25,005 nt of DNA from positions 1 to 25,005 of the IMG/VR virus record IMGVR_UViG_3300032047_000120. One strand, 5' to 3'. The position numbers were made by a program, and so were the translations under genes. Under the pieces are notes generated by a model that worked only from the letters and a program-made list of their open reading frames with translations, was not told where the DNA came from and did not search any database. This document shows, one piece after another, positions 16,895 through 24,858 of this stretch. Position 1 is the first letter of the stretch. Each line of letters starts with the position of its first letter. The DNA comes from a virus.

Positions 16895-18352
16895 TTACGA
16901 TACTCTCTTCAATAACACAAAGTTATTTGCAGCTTGTACACATAAACATCTTTCTGATAGGAAGTTAACTTGCATTTTATCTAATGTCGAAGTATAATTT
17001 CCACCAACAGAACCTGTAATCCAAGATTTCAGTTTTCTGTCATCAGCTTCAGAAGCTCTATATCTAACATGTAAGAATGGTCTTGAGATGTTTTTACCCA
17101 TAGACTCATCATAAACTGTTGAAGTTCCAGCAGGAACGATAACACCTTCAATGTCAGAGAAACCTCCTCTAGTTACTGAATCATTTAAGTATTTCCAGTC
17201 AGTTTTGTAGAAGTCATAAGAACCTCTTCTGAAACCAGAGAAACCTAAATTTAGCGCCATATCCTCAGAGTTGTTGAATACACCGTAAGATGTACCACCT
17301 GAACCATAAGAATTTTGAGCAGCTAACATGTTGTCAATACTTAGAGATGTGTTTCTATCTAAGAACATCATGTTTTCTTCAATAGCTCCTTGCTTGTCTA
17401 ATTCTGCAAGAATTAAATCAAACTCAGATAAACCACCAGCACCACCAGCAGGATCGAAATCTTCATCTTCAAATACTAAACCTCTATCTGATAAAGCAGC
17501 AAAAAGACCTTCAGTACCATAGATATTAGCAGATGTAAGTGCACTTTGATTAGAAGCTTCACCTTCAATCATTGCCATTTCTAGGTAATCGTTAAATCTT
17601 AATCTTGCTTCAGCTTCAGACTTTAGGTACCATAGGTAACCAGAAGCTCCGTTTTCTGAAGTAACTTCAACCCAACCAATCTGAGCAGTATCAGAACCGT
17701 TTACACTGTACTGATCTCTGATGATTATTGGACTATTGCTGAATTTTGTGAAAGAAGCATCTTTTGACTTGTAAGTTGAAGACATTTCAGATCCTTTGCT
17801 AAATTCAGTACCGTATACAAACACAGTATTACTATCATCGCCATCAACGAATTGTACTTCGCTACCTGAACCAGATAAATTTTGTTGCGTATATGGTTGT
17901 ATTAACGCAGTTGTAGCACTAGGCAATGAAACGACATAACACTTTAGTGTTTTCGCTACAGAAGCCGAGATTATAATAGTATCACCAACGTTGATTAAGT
18001 GACCAGAAGGTAATGTAATTACACCACCGTTACCTGAACTGTTATCAGCATCAGCAATTGCTACGCCTGTGTATTGTGTGTGGATTCTTCCTTGCTCAGA
18101 CCAAATAACTTGATCAGAAGCAAGTGGCATTTCCGCGCCAACCATACCTAGAAAACCAGATATAGTTCTTTTTCCAAATCTCTCCACTTCTTTTTCATAA
18201 ATTTCTGGCAAAAACTGTTGTGCAAAAGTTCCACCTCCACTTGCGGAGTCAAAACTTAAGTAGTTATCTGCAAACAAATTCTGAACTGGACGAGGAGTGA
18301 CATGTGCTAAAGCCGAAGCCGGGTTATTAGCACCACTTGTATTAAAACTCAT
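16895..18352 (-). CDS. Major capsid protein (485 aa)
   Basis: The C-terminal half carries the block typical of capsid proteins in crAss-like and marine Bacteroidota podoviruses: FSGFRRGSYDFYKTDWKYLN (371-390), then VIVPAGTSTVYDE, a RPFLHVRYRASE segment (424-435), WITGSVGGNYTSTLDKM (444-460) and a C-terminal QAANNFVLLKR. An HK97-type fold is expected for the family. Residues about 93-190 are beta-rich with many Gly/Ser (GHLINVGDTIIIS) and look like an inserted or surface domain. The gene follows the scaffolding-type gene by 26 bases and is followed by a strong terminator. Its GC content and use of C-ending codons look higher than in most neighbours, as expected for a highly expressed gene. The leader is A/T-rich with no Shine-Dalgarno sequence. 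Confidence 0.92.
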   Translation of the reverse strand: MSFNTSGANNPASALAHVTPRPVQNLFADNYLSFDSASGGGTFAQQFLPEIYEKEVERFGKRTISGFLGMVGAEMPLASDQVIWSEQGRIHTQYTGVAIADADNSSGNGGVITLPSGHLINVGDTIIISASVAKTLKCYVVSLPSATTALIQPYTQQNLSGSGSEVQFVDGDDSNTVFVYGTEFSKGSEMSSTYKSKDASFTKFSNSPIIIRDQYSVNGSDTAQIGWVEVTSENGASGYLWYLKSEAEARLRFNDYLEMAMIEGEASNQSALTSANIYGTEGLFAALSDRGLVFEDEDFDPAGGAGGLSEFDLILAELDKQGAIEENMMFLDRNTSLSIDNMLAAQNSYGSGGTSYGVFNNSEDMALNLGFSGFRRGSYDFYKTDWKYLNDSVTRGGFSDIEGVIVPAGTSTVYDESMGKNISRPFLHVRYRASEADDRKLKSWITGSVGGNYTSTLDKMQVNFLSERCLCVQAANNFVLLKRVS

Positions 18353-18378
18353 AATTGTTTAATTTTTAATGTTTAACT

Positions 18379-19626
18379 TTATTTTCTCATTTTAACTCGG
18401 AGTTGCCTTGAATCACTACCACTAATAGCTTTAACTTTCATACCACCAGCTTCAACAACACCTGAGTGAGTTTGTCTTGGTGACATATCAACATTTTTTG
18501 CTTTAGCCATACTATCCTTGATAGCATCTGCTTTGCCTTGTTGATAGAAGTGATTAGCTACAGCGTCAGGATTCATTGCAGTGTACAAAGCTTTATGGTA
18601 ACCACTAGGATCAATTAATTGATTTTTTTTATCTAAAAATTTAGAAGCAAAATTATTAATATCACTTTGTGACTCTTTAACCTTGTCAGCATTTTTAACA
18701 TTGTATCTATATCTTTTATCTCCAACATTGAATTCAAAACCTTTGAACTCTTCGTTAAACAACTTGTTGGTTTGATTTTCAAATACAGATCTTTGTTCTT
18801 CAGCTAACTTATTACCTTGTTCACTTTCCTCGTTGTATCTGTTGAAAAAATCTATAGCTTTTTGTTGTTCTGGAGTCAACTTGCTCCCCGCCTTGATTTC
18901 TTCATAATATTTGGACTTTTGCCCGTCCAAGTGGCTTTTGGCATTCGCAACTTGCTCTTTTAATGCCAATTTTTTACGTTTAACTTCTATTTCTTCATCG
19001 ACTTCTTCGTCGTAAGAATACAAGTCCTTCATAACAAAACTAACTTCATCATCGCTAAGATGTGGTTTAGTTTGTTTTAAATATTCTTTTACTAGTTGAT
19101 TATCATCATAATTACTATAATCTTGATTTAACTTTACGTAATCTTCAAGACTTCCACCAGTATCTTTCATAAAGTCTAAAACTTTCTGTATATTTTCTGG
19201 TAAAGCTTCACCTGTTTCTTTAGATTCTTCAATAGCTTCAACAACTTCTTCTTTTGTTTCTTCTACCTTTTTTTCTACTTCTTCATCTGTTATCTCTTCA
19301 ATAACAGGTTCTTCTTCTTTAACCTCTTCTTTTAGTTGTTCTTCTTTTATTTCTTCAACAACTTTTTCTTCAACAGGTTTTTCTTCTTCTTTTTTACTTA
19401 AATCAACTTTAGTGACATTACCCTCTTGTGTAACATCTTCTTCTTTTACTTTACTTAAATCAACTTTTGCAACGCTTTGCTCTGTTGATGTGTTAAATTT
19501 TTTAGGTGATTTCATTTTCATGTCTCCACCTTCAGTTTTAACTTCTTCAGTTTTTGTAGGTTGTTCTATAACCTTTTCCTCGGTTTGTTGAATTTCTTCA
19601 ACAACCTTTTCTTCTTTTTTAGCCAT
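18379..19626 (-). CDS. Acidic scaffolding-type protein preceding the capsid gene (415 aa)
   Basis: Residues 1-140 are extremely rich in Glu, Lys and Val with repeated EEKVVEE-like steps, which suggests a long disordered or coiled-coil arm. Residues 141-345 are helical and charged (LPENIQKVLDFM, LTPEQQKAIDFFNRYNEE), and the C-terminus (about 375-415) is basic and ends in SRQLRVKMRK. An acidic helical body with a basic C-terminal tip, directly upstream of the capsid gene and downstream of the portal, is the classic layout of phage scaffolding proteins, whose basic C-terminus binds the capsid lattice. Two identical KVDLSK peptides occur at 54-59 and 73-78. No protease gene or prohead-protease motif is visible in the window. 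The role is inferred from composition and position. Confidence 0.8.
   Translation of the reverse strand: MAKKEEKVVEEIQQTEEKVIEQPTKTEEVKTEGGDMKMKSPKKFNTSTEQSVAKVDLSKVKEEDVTQEGNVTKVDLSKKEEEKPVEEKVVEEIKEEQLKEEVKEEEPVIEEITDEEVEKKVEETKEEVVEAIEESKETGEALPENIQKVLDFMKDTGGSLEDYVKLNQDYSNYDDNQLVKEYLKQTKPHLSDDEVSFVMKDLYSYDEEVDEEIEVKRKKLALKEQVANAKSHLDGQKSKYYEEIKAGSKLTPEQQKAIDFFNRYNEESEQGNKLAEEQRSVFENQTNKLFNEEFKGFEFNVGDKRYRYNVKNADKVKESQSDINNFASKFLDKKNQLIDPSGYHKALYTAMNPDAVANHFYQQGKADAIKDSMAKAKNVDMSPRQTHSGVVEAGGMKVKAISGSDSRQLRVKMRK
19393..19467 (-). repeat. Direct repeat of 18 bp, 57-base period, inside the scaffolding gene
   Basis: The 18-mer TTTACTTAAATCAACTTT occurs at 19393-19410 and again at 19450-19467. 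In the coding frame both copies give KVDLSK plus a flanking lysine, 19 residues apart. The repeat lies in the low-complexity acidic arm and preserves frame, so it probably arose by in-frame duplication. Confidence 0.85.
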
Positions 19627-19652
19627 AATATAATATTATAAAATTAAACAAA

Positions 19653-22076
19653 TTATCTAGGACCAAACATACCTAAATCTAACCCAGCTAAATTATCATT
19701 ACCAGCTGATTCAAAATTCTTAGGTGGTTTGCCCGTGTTTCTCTGATCTATTAGTTCAGATTGTTGAGAGGCTTGTATTCTAGTTCTCTCGTCTTTTCTA
19801 TCTTCTTTATCGACATCTTTTTGTTTTAAAGTGTCTTGCTCCATAGTTTTTAATTGCATGTTATATTGAAATTCTAATGCCATTAACTCCTTTTTTAACC
19901 TAGCTTCAGACATTAATTTTTGTTCATCTATCTGAGCTTCAAGTTGAATCAACTGAGACTTTTGTTGAGTCAATGCTTGATTTTTTTGTACTTCTGCTTG
20001 AGCTGCAACTTGTTGAGCTTGAGCGTTAGCTTCTGCTTGAGCCTGCATATTTTGCTGTTGCATAATTTGATCAGTCTCTTGTTTCTTTCTACGTCTTATT
20101 TTTAAAACTTGATTAGCTAGCTTTAGATTTTTTATTTCTCTAACATCTATAGCGTCTTCTAAATTAATAGTTTCTTTAGCTAAAGCTGCTTGTATATTGT
20201 TTTCAAGCATTTGTTTTTCTTCTTCATCTGGCGCTAATTCAATAAATATACCAAAATCGTATAAATGTAAATTAGTCATTTCATCTAATGTAGCAACGTT
20301 GTGAGCACCTATTTTTTGAATAAAAGCTTCTCTTGTTGGTGAATATTCTATTATATCAGATATTCTTAACGATATACCTTCACACAAATCAGTTGTTAAA
20401 AATAAACCACCTTGTAATATATGTCTAGTTGCTGTATTACTGTTAGCAGCTGCAAGTTTTTGCACACCTACTAAAGCATCTTTTGAAGGTGTACTAGCAT
20501 CTCTAGCTTCATTTAAACCGGTCACGTCTCTTATCATTTGTAGATAATAATTATACGTACCAATTAAACTCTGTATTTTATTACCACCACTACCTGATTG
20601 TATTTCTTGTATAGGTACTTTACCTGGATTCATATCTCCGTCACCAGTAAATGATCTACCTATAACAGAACCTGTTTGAAAAAACATATTTAAAGCCTCT
20701 TGTGGACTATAATTTGTTCCGTTACCTAAATCTATTTCAGCTAATCCATCAGCATCTAAATAAACACCGTCAGGAACCATTCTAGACATCACCTGTTGCA
20801 GTTTTAAATGAGTAAGCTGTATCATGTCAGCAAAACCAGTAATACGTCCTACAAGTGATTCTATTCTACCTTTATACATTCTAGGTGCACATATACTATA
20901 GTTCATTTTAACCTTAGTATAATCACTTTTAGGTCTTACCATGTTTTTAGCCATTTCCCATTTAAGTACTTTATCAGTTCCTAATATAATAGCTCCTTCG
21001 TATAAAACTTCTAAAACTCTTTCAAGCTTACCAAATCTTTGTTCTAAAACTTCAACTGGTGGATCAAAAGTATCATCTCTCATTATGATTTTTTCAGCAC
21101 CACTTGCAGATTCTTTTAATTTATAAACCTCATTCATATAAGTTTTATAATTAAAATACAAAACTCTTATTTGGTTTTTATCTATATTCTCACCTATGTA
21201 AGCAGCTTTATCGTGTACTCTATTGTTTTTATAACTTTGACCCGATATTTCTTCAAGATCTTGATCACTTAAATTTGGAAACTCTTTTTTAATTTCATTT
21301 ATAGGTAGTGTTTTTACTTCACCTACGTAATATAAATCATCAAAATAAGGTGATTCAGTATATGAGTAAACTAAGTTAGCTGGATCAACATATTCAACTT
21401 TAACTCCTTCAGCTTGATTAAAAGTGTGTTTTACAGCTCCAATACCTAATGTTACTAAATCATAGTTAACTCTTTTCTTAGTTAAATCATATCTATTACC
21501 ATCAAGCAAAACATTAATAGCTTGTTCTTCAGCTAATTCAACAGCTTGTTTATAGTTTAGCTGCATGTGTAACTCAAGTTCTTCTTCTGAGTCTGGTAAT
21601 TTTTCAGCAGGAGTAGAAGATAAACTTATACCAAAAGCTTCTCTTGAAAACTCATCTAACTCTCTAGTTCTCATGTCAGCTAGTATATTTTCCATATAAG
21701 CTGTTCTTTTACTTACACCATAAGGATCTTGTGAATAAGCTTTTATATCAAATAATCTTTCTGATATACCATTAACAACTATATCTACAAATTTAGGTAT
21801 AATAGGTACTGGTCTCCAGTCTAAATTTAAATAAGATAAATCACCATTAATAGATAACTCGTCTTTATATTTTTGTATCGACTGCTCTCCTCGAGCATAT
21901 AGTCTTAGTTTGTGATAGCTATTTTCATTATTATGGAATTTGTTAAAACCAACACCTTCGTCAAACCACTCTTTTTCAATAGCCTTACCAATCTTAAGTC
22001 CATACTCTGAACTAAGCTTTTCTTGGTCGCTAACGACTTGACTTGGAAAATAACCTTTTATATATGAATCAGCCAT
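19653..22076 (-). CDS. Portal protein (807 aa)
   Basis: The portal forms the dodecameric channel at the capsid vertex and docks the terminase. The N-terminal region contains YLNLDWRPVPIIPKFVDIVV (82-101), a block shared with portals of crAss-like and marine Bacteroidota podoviruses. Residues about 200-260 hold the wing/stem strands (VEYVDPANLVYSY at 227-239), and about 395-525 the conserved core with LVGRITGFADMIQLTHLKLQ and YNYYLQMIRDVTGLNEARDA, as in many portal families. From about 664 to 775 lies a long Gln/Ala/Lys-rich coiled coil, comparable in place to the helical barrel of P22 portal, followed by a Gly/Asn-rich tail. The length fits large podovirus portals. The start codon lies one base after the terminase stop, so the two are translated together. 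Confidence 0.9.
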   Translation of the reverse strand: MADSYIKGYFPSQVVSDQEKLSSEYGLKIGKAIEKEWFDEGVGFNKFHNNENSYHKLRLYARGEQSIQKYKDELSINGDLSYLNLDWRPVPIIPKFVDIVVNGISERLFDIKAYSQDPYGVSKRTAYMENILADMRTRELDEFSREAFGISLSSTPAEKLPDSEEELELHMQLNYKQAVELAEEQAINVLLDGNRYDLTKKRVNYDLVTLGIGAVKHTFNQAEGVKVEYVDPANLVYSYTESPYFDDLYYVGEVKTLPINEIKKEFPNLSDQDLEEISGQSYKNNRVHDKAAYIGENIDKNQIRVLYFNYKTYMNEVYKLKESASGAEKIIMRDDTFDPPVEVLEQRFGKLERVLEVLYEGAIILGTDKVLKWEMAKNMVRPKSDYTKVKMNYSICAPRMYKGRIESLVGRITGFADMIQLTHLKLQQVMSRMVPDGVYLDADGLAEIDLGNGTNYSPQEALNMFFQTGSVIGRSFTGDGDMNPGKVPIQEIQSGSGGNKIQSLIGTYNYYLQMIRDVTGLNEARDASTPSKDALVGVQKLAAANSNTATRHILQGGLFLTTDLCEGISLRISDIIEYSPTREAFIQKIGAHNVATLDEMTNLHLYDFGIFIELAPDEEEKQMLENNIQAALAKETINLEDAIDVREIKNLKLANQVLKIRRRKKQETDQIMQQQNMQAQAEANAQAQQVAAQAEVQKNQALTQQKSQLIQLEAQIDEQKLMSEARLKKELMALEFQYNMQLKTMEQDTLKQKDVDKEDRKDERTRIQASQQSELIDQRNTGKPPKNFESAGNDNLAGLDLGMFGPR

Positions 22077-22077
22077 A

Positions 22078-24291
22078 TTAGTTTTCTATTAATTTTGATT
22101 GTAAGCCTTTTTGCTTATACCTTGCTATGCTTATATTTATTTTTTCTTTTTCTATTTTAGCATTTGGATTATATAAATGCCTGTTACACGCCATTATAGC
22201 TAAACCAGAGCTAATAGTTGCGTCAAACTTTGTTCTGTTGTTTATATCAAATTTAGCCCAGTCTTGTAACGTTTCATTAAAATACATGTTACCGTGAGAT
22301 CCATCTTGTTTTGCACCAACGCTAGCTTGTATATACATTTCTATAGCAGCAGCGTGTGCTTGTTTTACATCTTCACTAGAATTAGGTATACCACCTATTT
22401 CTTTTTCTGTTAAAGATAATTTATTCCACAACTTATCTGGTCTATTCATACTAAATCCTCTATAACCTCTTCTTTTTAAATAATATAACAACCTGGGTTT
22501 ATTGTTTTCAGCAAGTATTGGCATACCATAAAAAACCAAAGCCATTAACATATCTTCAAAAAATATTTCAGAAGTTGCAGGTCTAGCTACATATTCTAAA
22601 AAAAATTGATTAGGTGGACAATCTTCCATGCTAAACTTAGTTAATCCATGTAAAGATCCTTTTGAACCCCTACCATCTACAGTTCCAGATATATCGTAAC
22701 TATCACATCCAAAAGCACCCATGTGTTCATTACCTGGGTATTTTAAGCCATTTTTCATAACAACTCTATTTTGTAGATGTTGTGGAGGAACCCAAGACAC
22801 TTTAAATCTACCTTTTGATTCTGGATAAAATATTACATTAGTATCTTTAACACCATTAATCCATTGAAAATTTCCAGTTGTGTATGAGGTACCAGCCTCT
22901 TCATTAAAATCTATTTGCTCGTATATTTTTGCTAAATTAAATATACTGTTTTGTGTTTCGTCTCTGAAAGCATGTTCTTCAGTTCTTGGAAATTGCCTGT
23001 AAAACTCATTTAAAGCATCTCCATCGTGTTTTAATCCATCAACTTCGTTTTGCCAATGATCTATAACACCTATATCTATAAAGTCACCATAAGGTCCTTT
23101 AACCTCTTCTGTTGGCGTTTCAAATACAGGTAATCCATAAGAATCAATGAATCCCTCGTAGTTCCATTCCATAGGTATGAACAAACTATATAATCCCGAG
23201 CTAGTCTGTCCATTGCGGTTTCTTTTTGTGACATCTGAGTTTTTATATAATTTTTTAAATTCATTACCACCTTTATCTAATGCATTACTGGTTGAACCCA
23301 TCATGCATTTACCAATAATTCTACTACCTAATCGTAGTGTCGTTTTCGTGACCCTCCAGTTGTTGAGGATGTTGTTCGGCCTCTCCCATTTACCTGATTC
23401 ATCGTGGACGAGGAGTTTGAGTTTTTCTCCATCATAGGAGTTATCACCTGTGTTCTTCCAATCAATGGTGGTGTCAAGACCTGTGAGCTCCTCGGGCCTA
23501 TCACTCGTACTCGTGATGTTTCTTCTTGTAAGCTTGGATGCGGGTACACGATAGGCAAGCTCGGTTTTTGGTCGATCCATACCATCTTGTATCGGTTTGA
23601 AAAAGAACGGATAGTTAACGGATATTGGTACGACTTTATCAGTAAACATTTTTTTTGCATCTGGCCCAGACTTGGATAATATTCCAAACCTAGCATCGCT
23701 TGATATGGTTGCCATGTTAACAGCTTCCCCTGATGCCATAAAGGAGAACCCAGATCTTCTATTTTTAAGATAGCACATTCCGTAACATCTGGTATCCGCT
23801 TTGCAAGCTTCCCAGAAAATGTAGAATAATCTATTTGCTTCTCGAAAGTCTGGTTTCCCAACATCAATCTTGGACCACTGCAAGTACATATAATGAGTGC
23901 CAGTAACATAAGTAGGAATACCTTTGTTATAAAACCAAAAACCTTCATCTCTTTTTGTAAACTCATTTTCTATATAATCTATGTACTTGTTTTTAAATTC
24001 TTGAGGATAATCTCTCCAATCAAATATACTTTTTATTCTATTTAATTCTTTTGGATATTCAGTTACTTGCCAACTGTCATTATCGAATTTTTTTATTTTA
24101 CTAGGTATTTTTGGTAAAGCTATTTTTAAATTTTGTATTTCATATACTTCACCTATTTGACCTGTTTTAGATATAACAATAACATCATTTTCTTTGTTAT
24201 AACCATATTTCCACTTTTTAGATTTGTTTAATCTTTTAATAGTGTTAGTTTTTATATGGTCTATTACTTTATATAAAACTTGATTATACAT
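22078..24291 (-). CDS. terL: Terminase large subunit: packaging ATPase and nuclease (737 aa)
   Basis: This is the DNA-packaging motor. ATPase domain: a Walker A-like segment KNRRSGFS at 176-183, Walker B LKLLVHDE at 291-298 with catalytic Glu298, and a coupling-type motif MGSTSN at 331-336. The usual lysine after the glycine is missing (Phe instead); the lysine sits at the start of the loop, as in lambda gpA (KSARVGYS). Nuclease domain: likely RNase H-type acidic triad Asp530 (GCD), Glu595 (PILAENNKPR) and Asp690 (KFDATISSG). Length is slightly above the usual 450-650 residues. The gene overlaps the upstream YkgJ-type gene by 8 bases and is followed after one base by the portal. Within it, bases about 23300-23880 are far richer in GC than the rest, with C-ending codons around Walker B, which hints at recombination. 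Confidence 0.95.
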   Translation of the reverse strand: MYNQVLYKVIDHIKTNTIKRLNKSKKWKYGYNKENDVIVISKTGQIGEVYEIQNLKIALPKIPSKIKKFDNDSWQVTEYPKELNRIKSIFDWRDYPQEFKNKYIDYIENEFTKRDEGFWFYNKGIPTYVTGTHYMYLQWSKIDVGKPDFREANRLFYIFWEACKADTRCYGMCYLKNRRSGFSFMASGEAVNMATISSDARFGILSKSGPDAKKMFTDKVVPISVNYPFFFKPIQDGMDRPKTELAYRVPASKLTRRNITSTSDRPEELTGLDTTIDWKNTGDNSYDGEKLKLLVHDESGKWERPNNILNNWRVTKTTLRLGSRIIGKCMMGSTSNALDKGGNEFKKLYKNSDVTKRNRNGQTSSGLYSLFIPMEWNYEGFIDSYGLPVFETPTEEVKGPYGDFIDIGVIDHWQNEVDGLKHDGDALNEFYRQFPRTEEHAFRDETQNSIFNLAKIYEQIDFNEEAGTSYTTGNFQWINGVKDTNVIFYPESKGRFKVSWVPPQHLQNRVVMKNGLKYPGNEHMGAFGCDSYDISGTVDGRGSKGSLHGLTKFSMEDCPPNQFFLEYVARPATSEIFFEDMLMALVFYGMPILAENNKPRLLYYLKRRGYRGFSMNRPDKLWNKLSLTEKEIGGIPNSSEDVKQAHAAAIEMYIQASVGAKQDGSHGNMYFNETLQDWAKFDINNRTKFDATISSGLAIMACNRHLYNPNAKIEKEKINISIARYKQKGLQSKLIEN
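23300..23880 (-). other. GC-rich compositional island inside the terminase gene
   Basis: A hand count gives 116 G or C in the 240 bases 23341-23580 (48%), against 18 of 60 (30%) at 22501-22560 and again 18 of 60 at 23881-23940. The raised zone extends more weakly (about 37-45%) to about 23880 on one side and 23300 on the other. It encodes roughly residues 138-331, including Walker A and Walker B. In the core, leucine is mostly CTC instead of TTA, and Asn, Ile, Val and Thr codons end in C or G. Reading frame and protein motifs are intact. Confidence 0.85.
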
Positions 24292-24580
24292 CGTATTCTT
24301 TAATATCTATTTTATAACTAGAATCTAAATTTTCTTCATCTATTAAAACATGGCATCTTTTAGTTGCTTGTATAAAATATGATTTTTTAGATTGATAAAA
24401 AGGTTTATGAGTCATTTCACTAACTCTACATATATTAGGTCTTTTATCGTATATAGAACAAATATTACCTACTAAATTAGCACAGCTACCATCTTTTTTT
24501 ATTGGCAAACCGTACTCCGCGCCATTCATTTTACCAGCAGCTCTACAACAAGCACCGCACTTAGAGCATAAAAAATCCAT
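24284..24580 (-). CDS. YkgJ-family cysteine-cluster protein (98 aa)
   Basis: The protein has the YkgJ-type (UPF0153) pattern: an N-terminal CSKCGACC (Cys5, 8, 11, 12), then Cys33, then Cys41 in CSIYDKRPNIC with Cys51, and Cys76 near the end, eight cysteines in all. The family is thought to bind a metal ion (zinc or an iron-sulphur cluster), and its function is not settled; some bacterial members act in assembly or modification of surface structures. The start codon shares one base with the preceding stop (TAATG) and the 3' end overlaps terL by 8 bases, so it is fully embedded in the packaging operon. That makes it more likely a helper of packaging, assembly or host takeover than a passenger, but no role is shown. 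Confidence 0.85.
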   Translation of the reverse strand: MDFLCSKCGACCRAAGKMNGAEYGLPIKKDGSCANLVGNICSIYDKRPNICRVSEMTHKPFYQSKKSYFIQATKRCHVLIDEENLDSSYKIDIKEYDV

Positions 24581-24858
24581 TACTTAGAAGATCTTTTTTC
24601 AGCAAAACCACTAAAAGTCTTAACTTTGTTTTCTTCTTTGACTTTACCCTCTAACATATCTTCTTCGTTTTGTATTCTATTTAAAATTTCAAACGCATCG
24701 AATATTGCTAATTTTTTTGTTGCAGCTGCGTTTTTTAAACGATCAGCCGATATATCATCATCAGAATCTACAATAGGTTCTTTAGCTACCTTAACTAATT
24801 CTTCTACAGCTTTATAACCAGCTTGGATTATATTCTTTTTCCTCTCCTTGATATTCAT
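24580..24858 (-). CDS. Small conserved helical phage protein upstream of terminase; possible small-terminase candidate (92 aa)
   Basis: The product is highly charged and mainly helical. A conserved-looking core is ADRLKNAAATKKLAIFDAFE (38-57) followed by ILNRIQNEEDML, and the protein ends in GFAEKRSSK. Similar short proteins occur just before the terminase in marine Bacteroidota phages, unassigned. Size, charge and position would fit a small terminase subunit, since no other candidate lies in the window, but there is no recognisable helix-turn-helix and the call is only a hypothesis. The ATG at 24858 lies inside the end of the upstream gene (47-base overlap), a larger overlap than elsewhere in the window; a later start at the next Met would remove most of the protein, so the first ATG is preferred. 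Confidence 0.75.
   Translation of the reverse strand: MNIKERKKNIIQAGYKAVEELVKVAKEPIVDSDDDISADRLKNAAATKKLAIFDAFEILNRIQNEEDMLEGKVKEENKVKTFSGFAEKRSSK

Noticed and set aside
18840-18970. A second GC island inside the scaffolding gene
   Set aside because: Counted lines reach only about 40-42% GC over about 120 bases; too short and mild to separate from normal variation.
23328-23966. Minus-strand open frame of 212 codons inside the terminase gene, plus plus-strand frames at 23177-23437 and 23404-23679
   Set aside because: They overlap the intact terminase frame and exist because the GC-rich island lowers stop-codon frequency in all frames; no protein family signature or own leader is seen.
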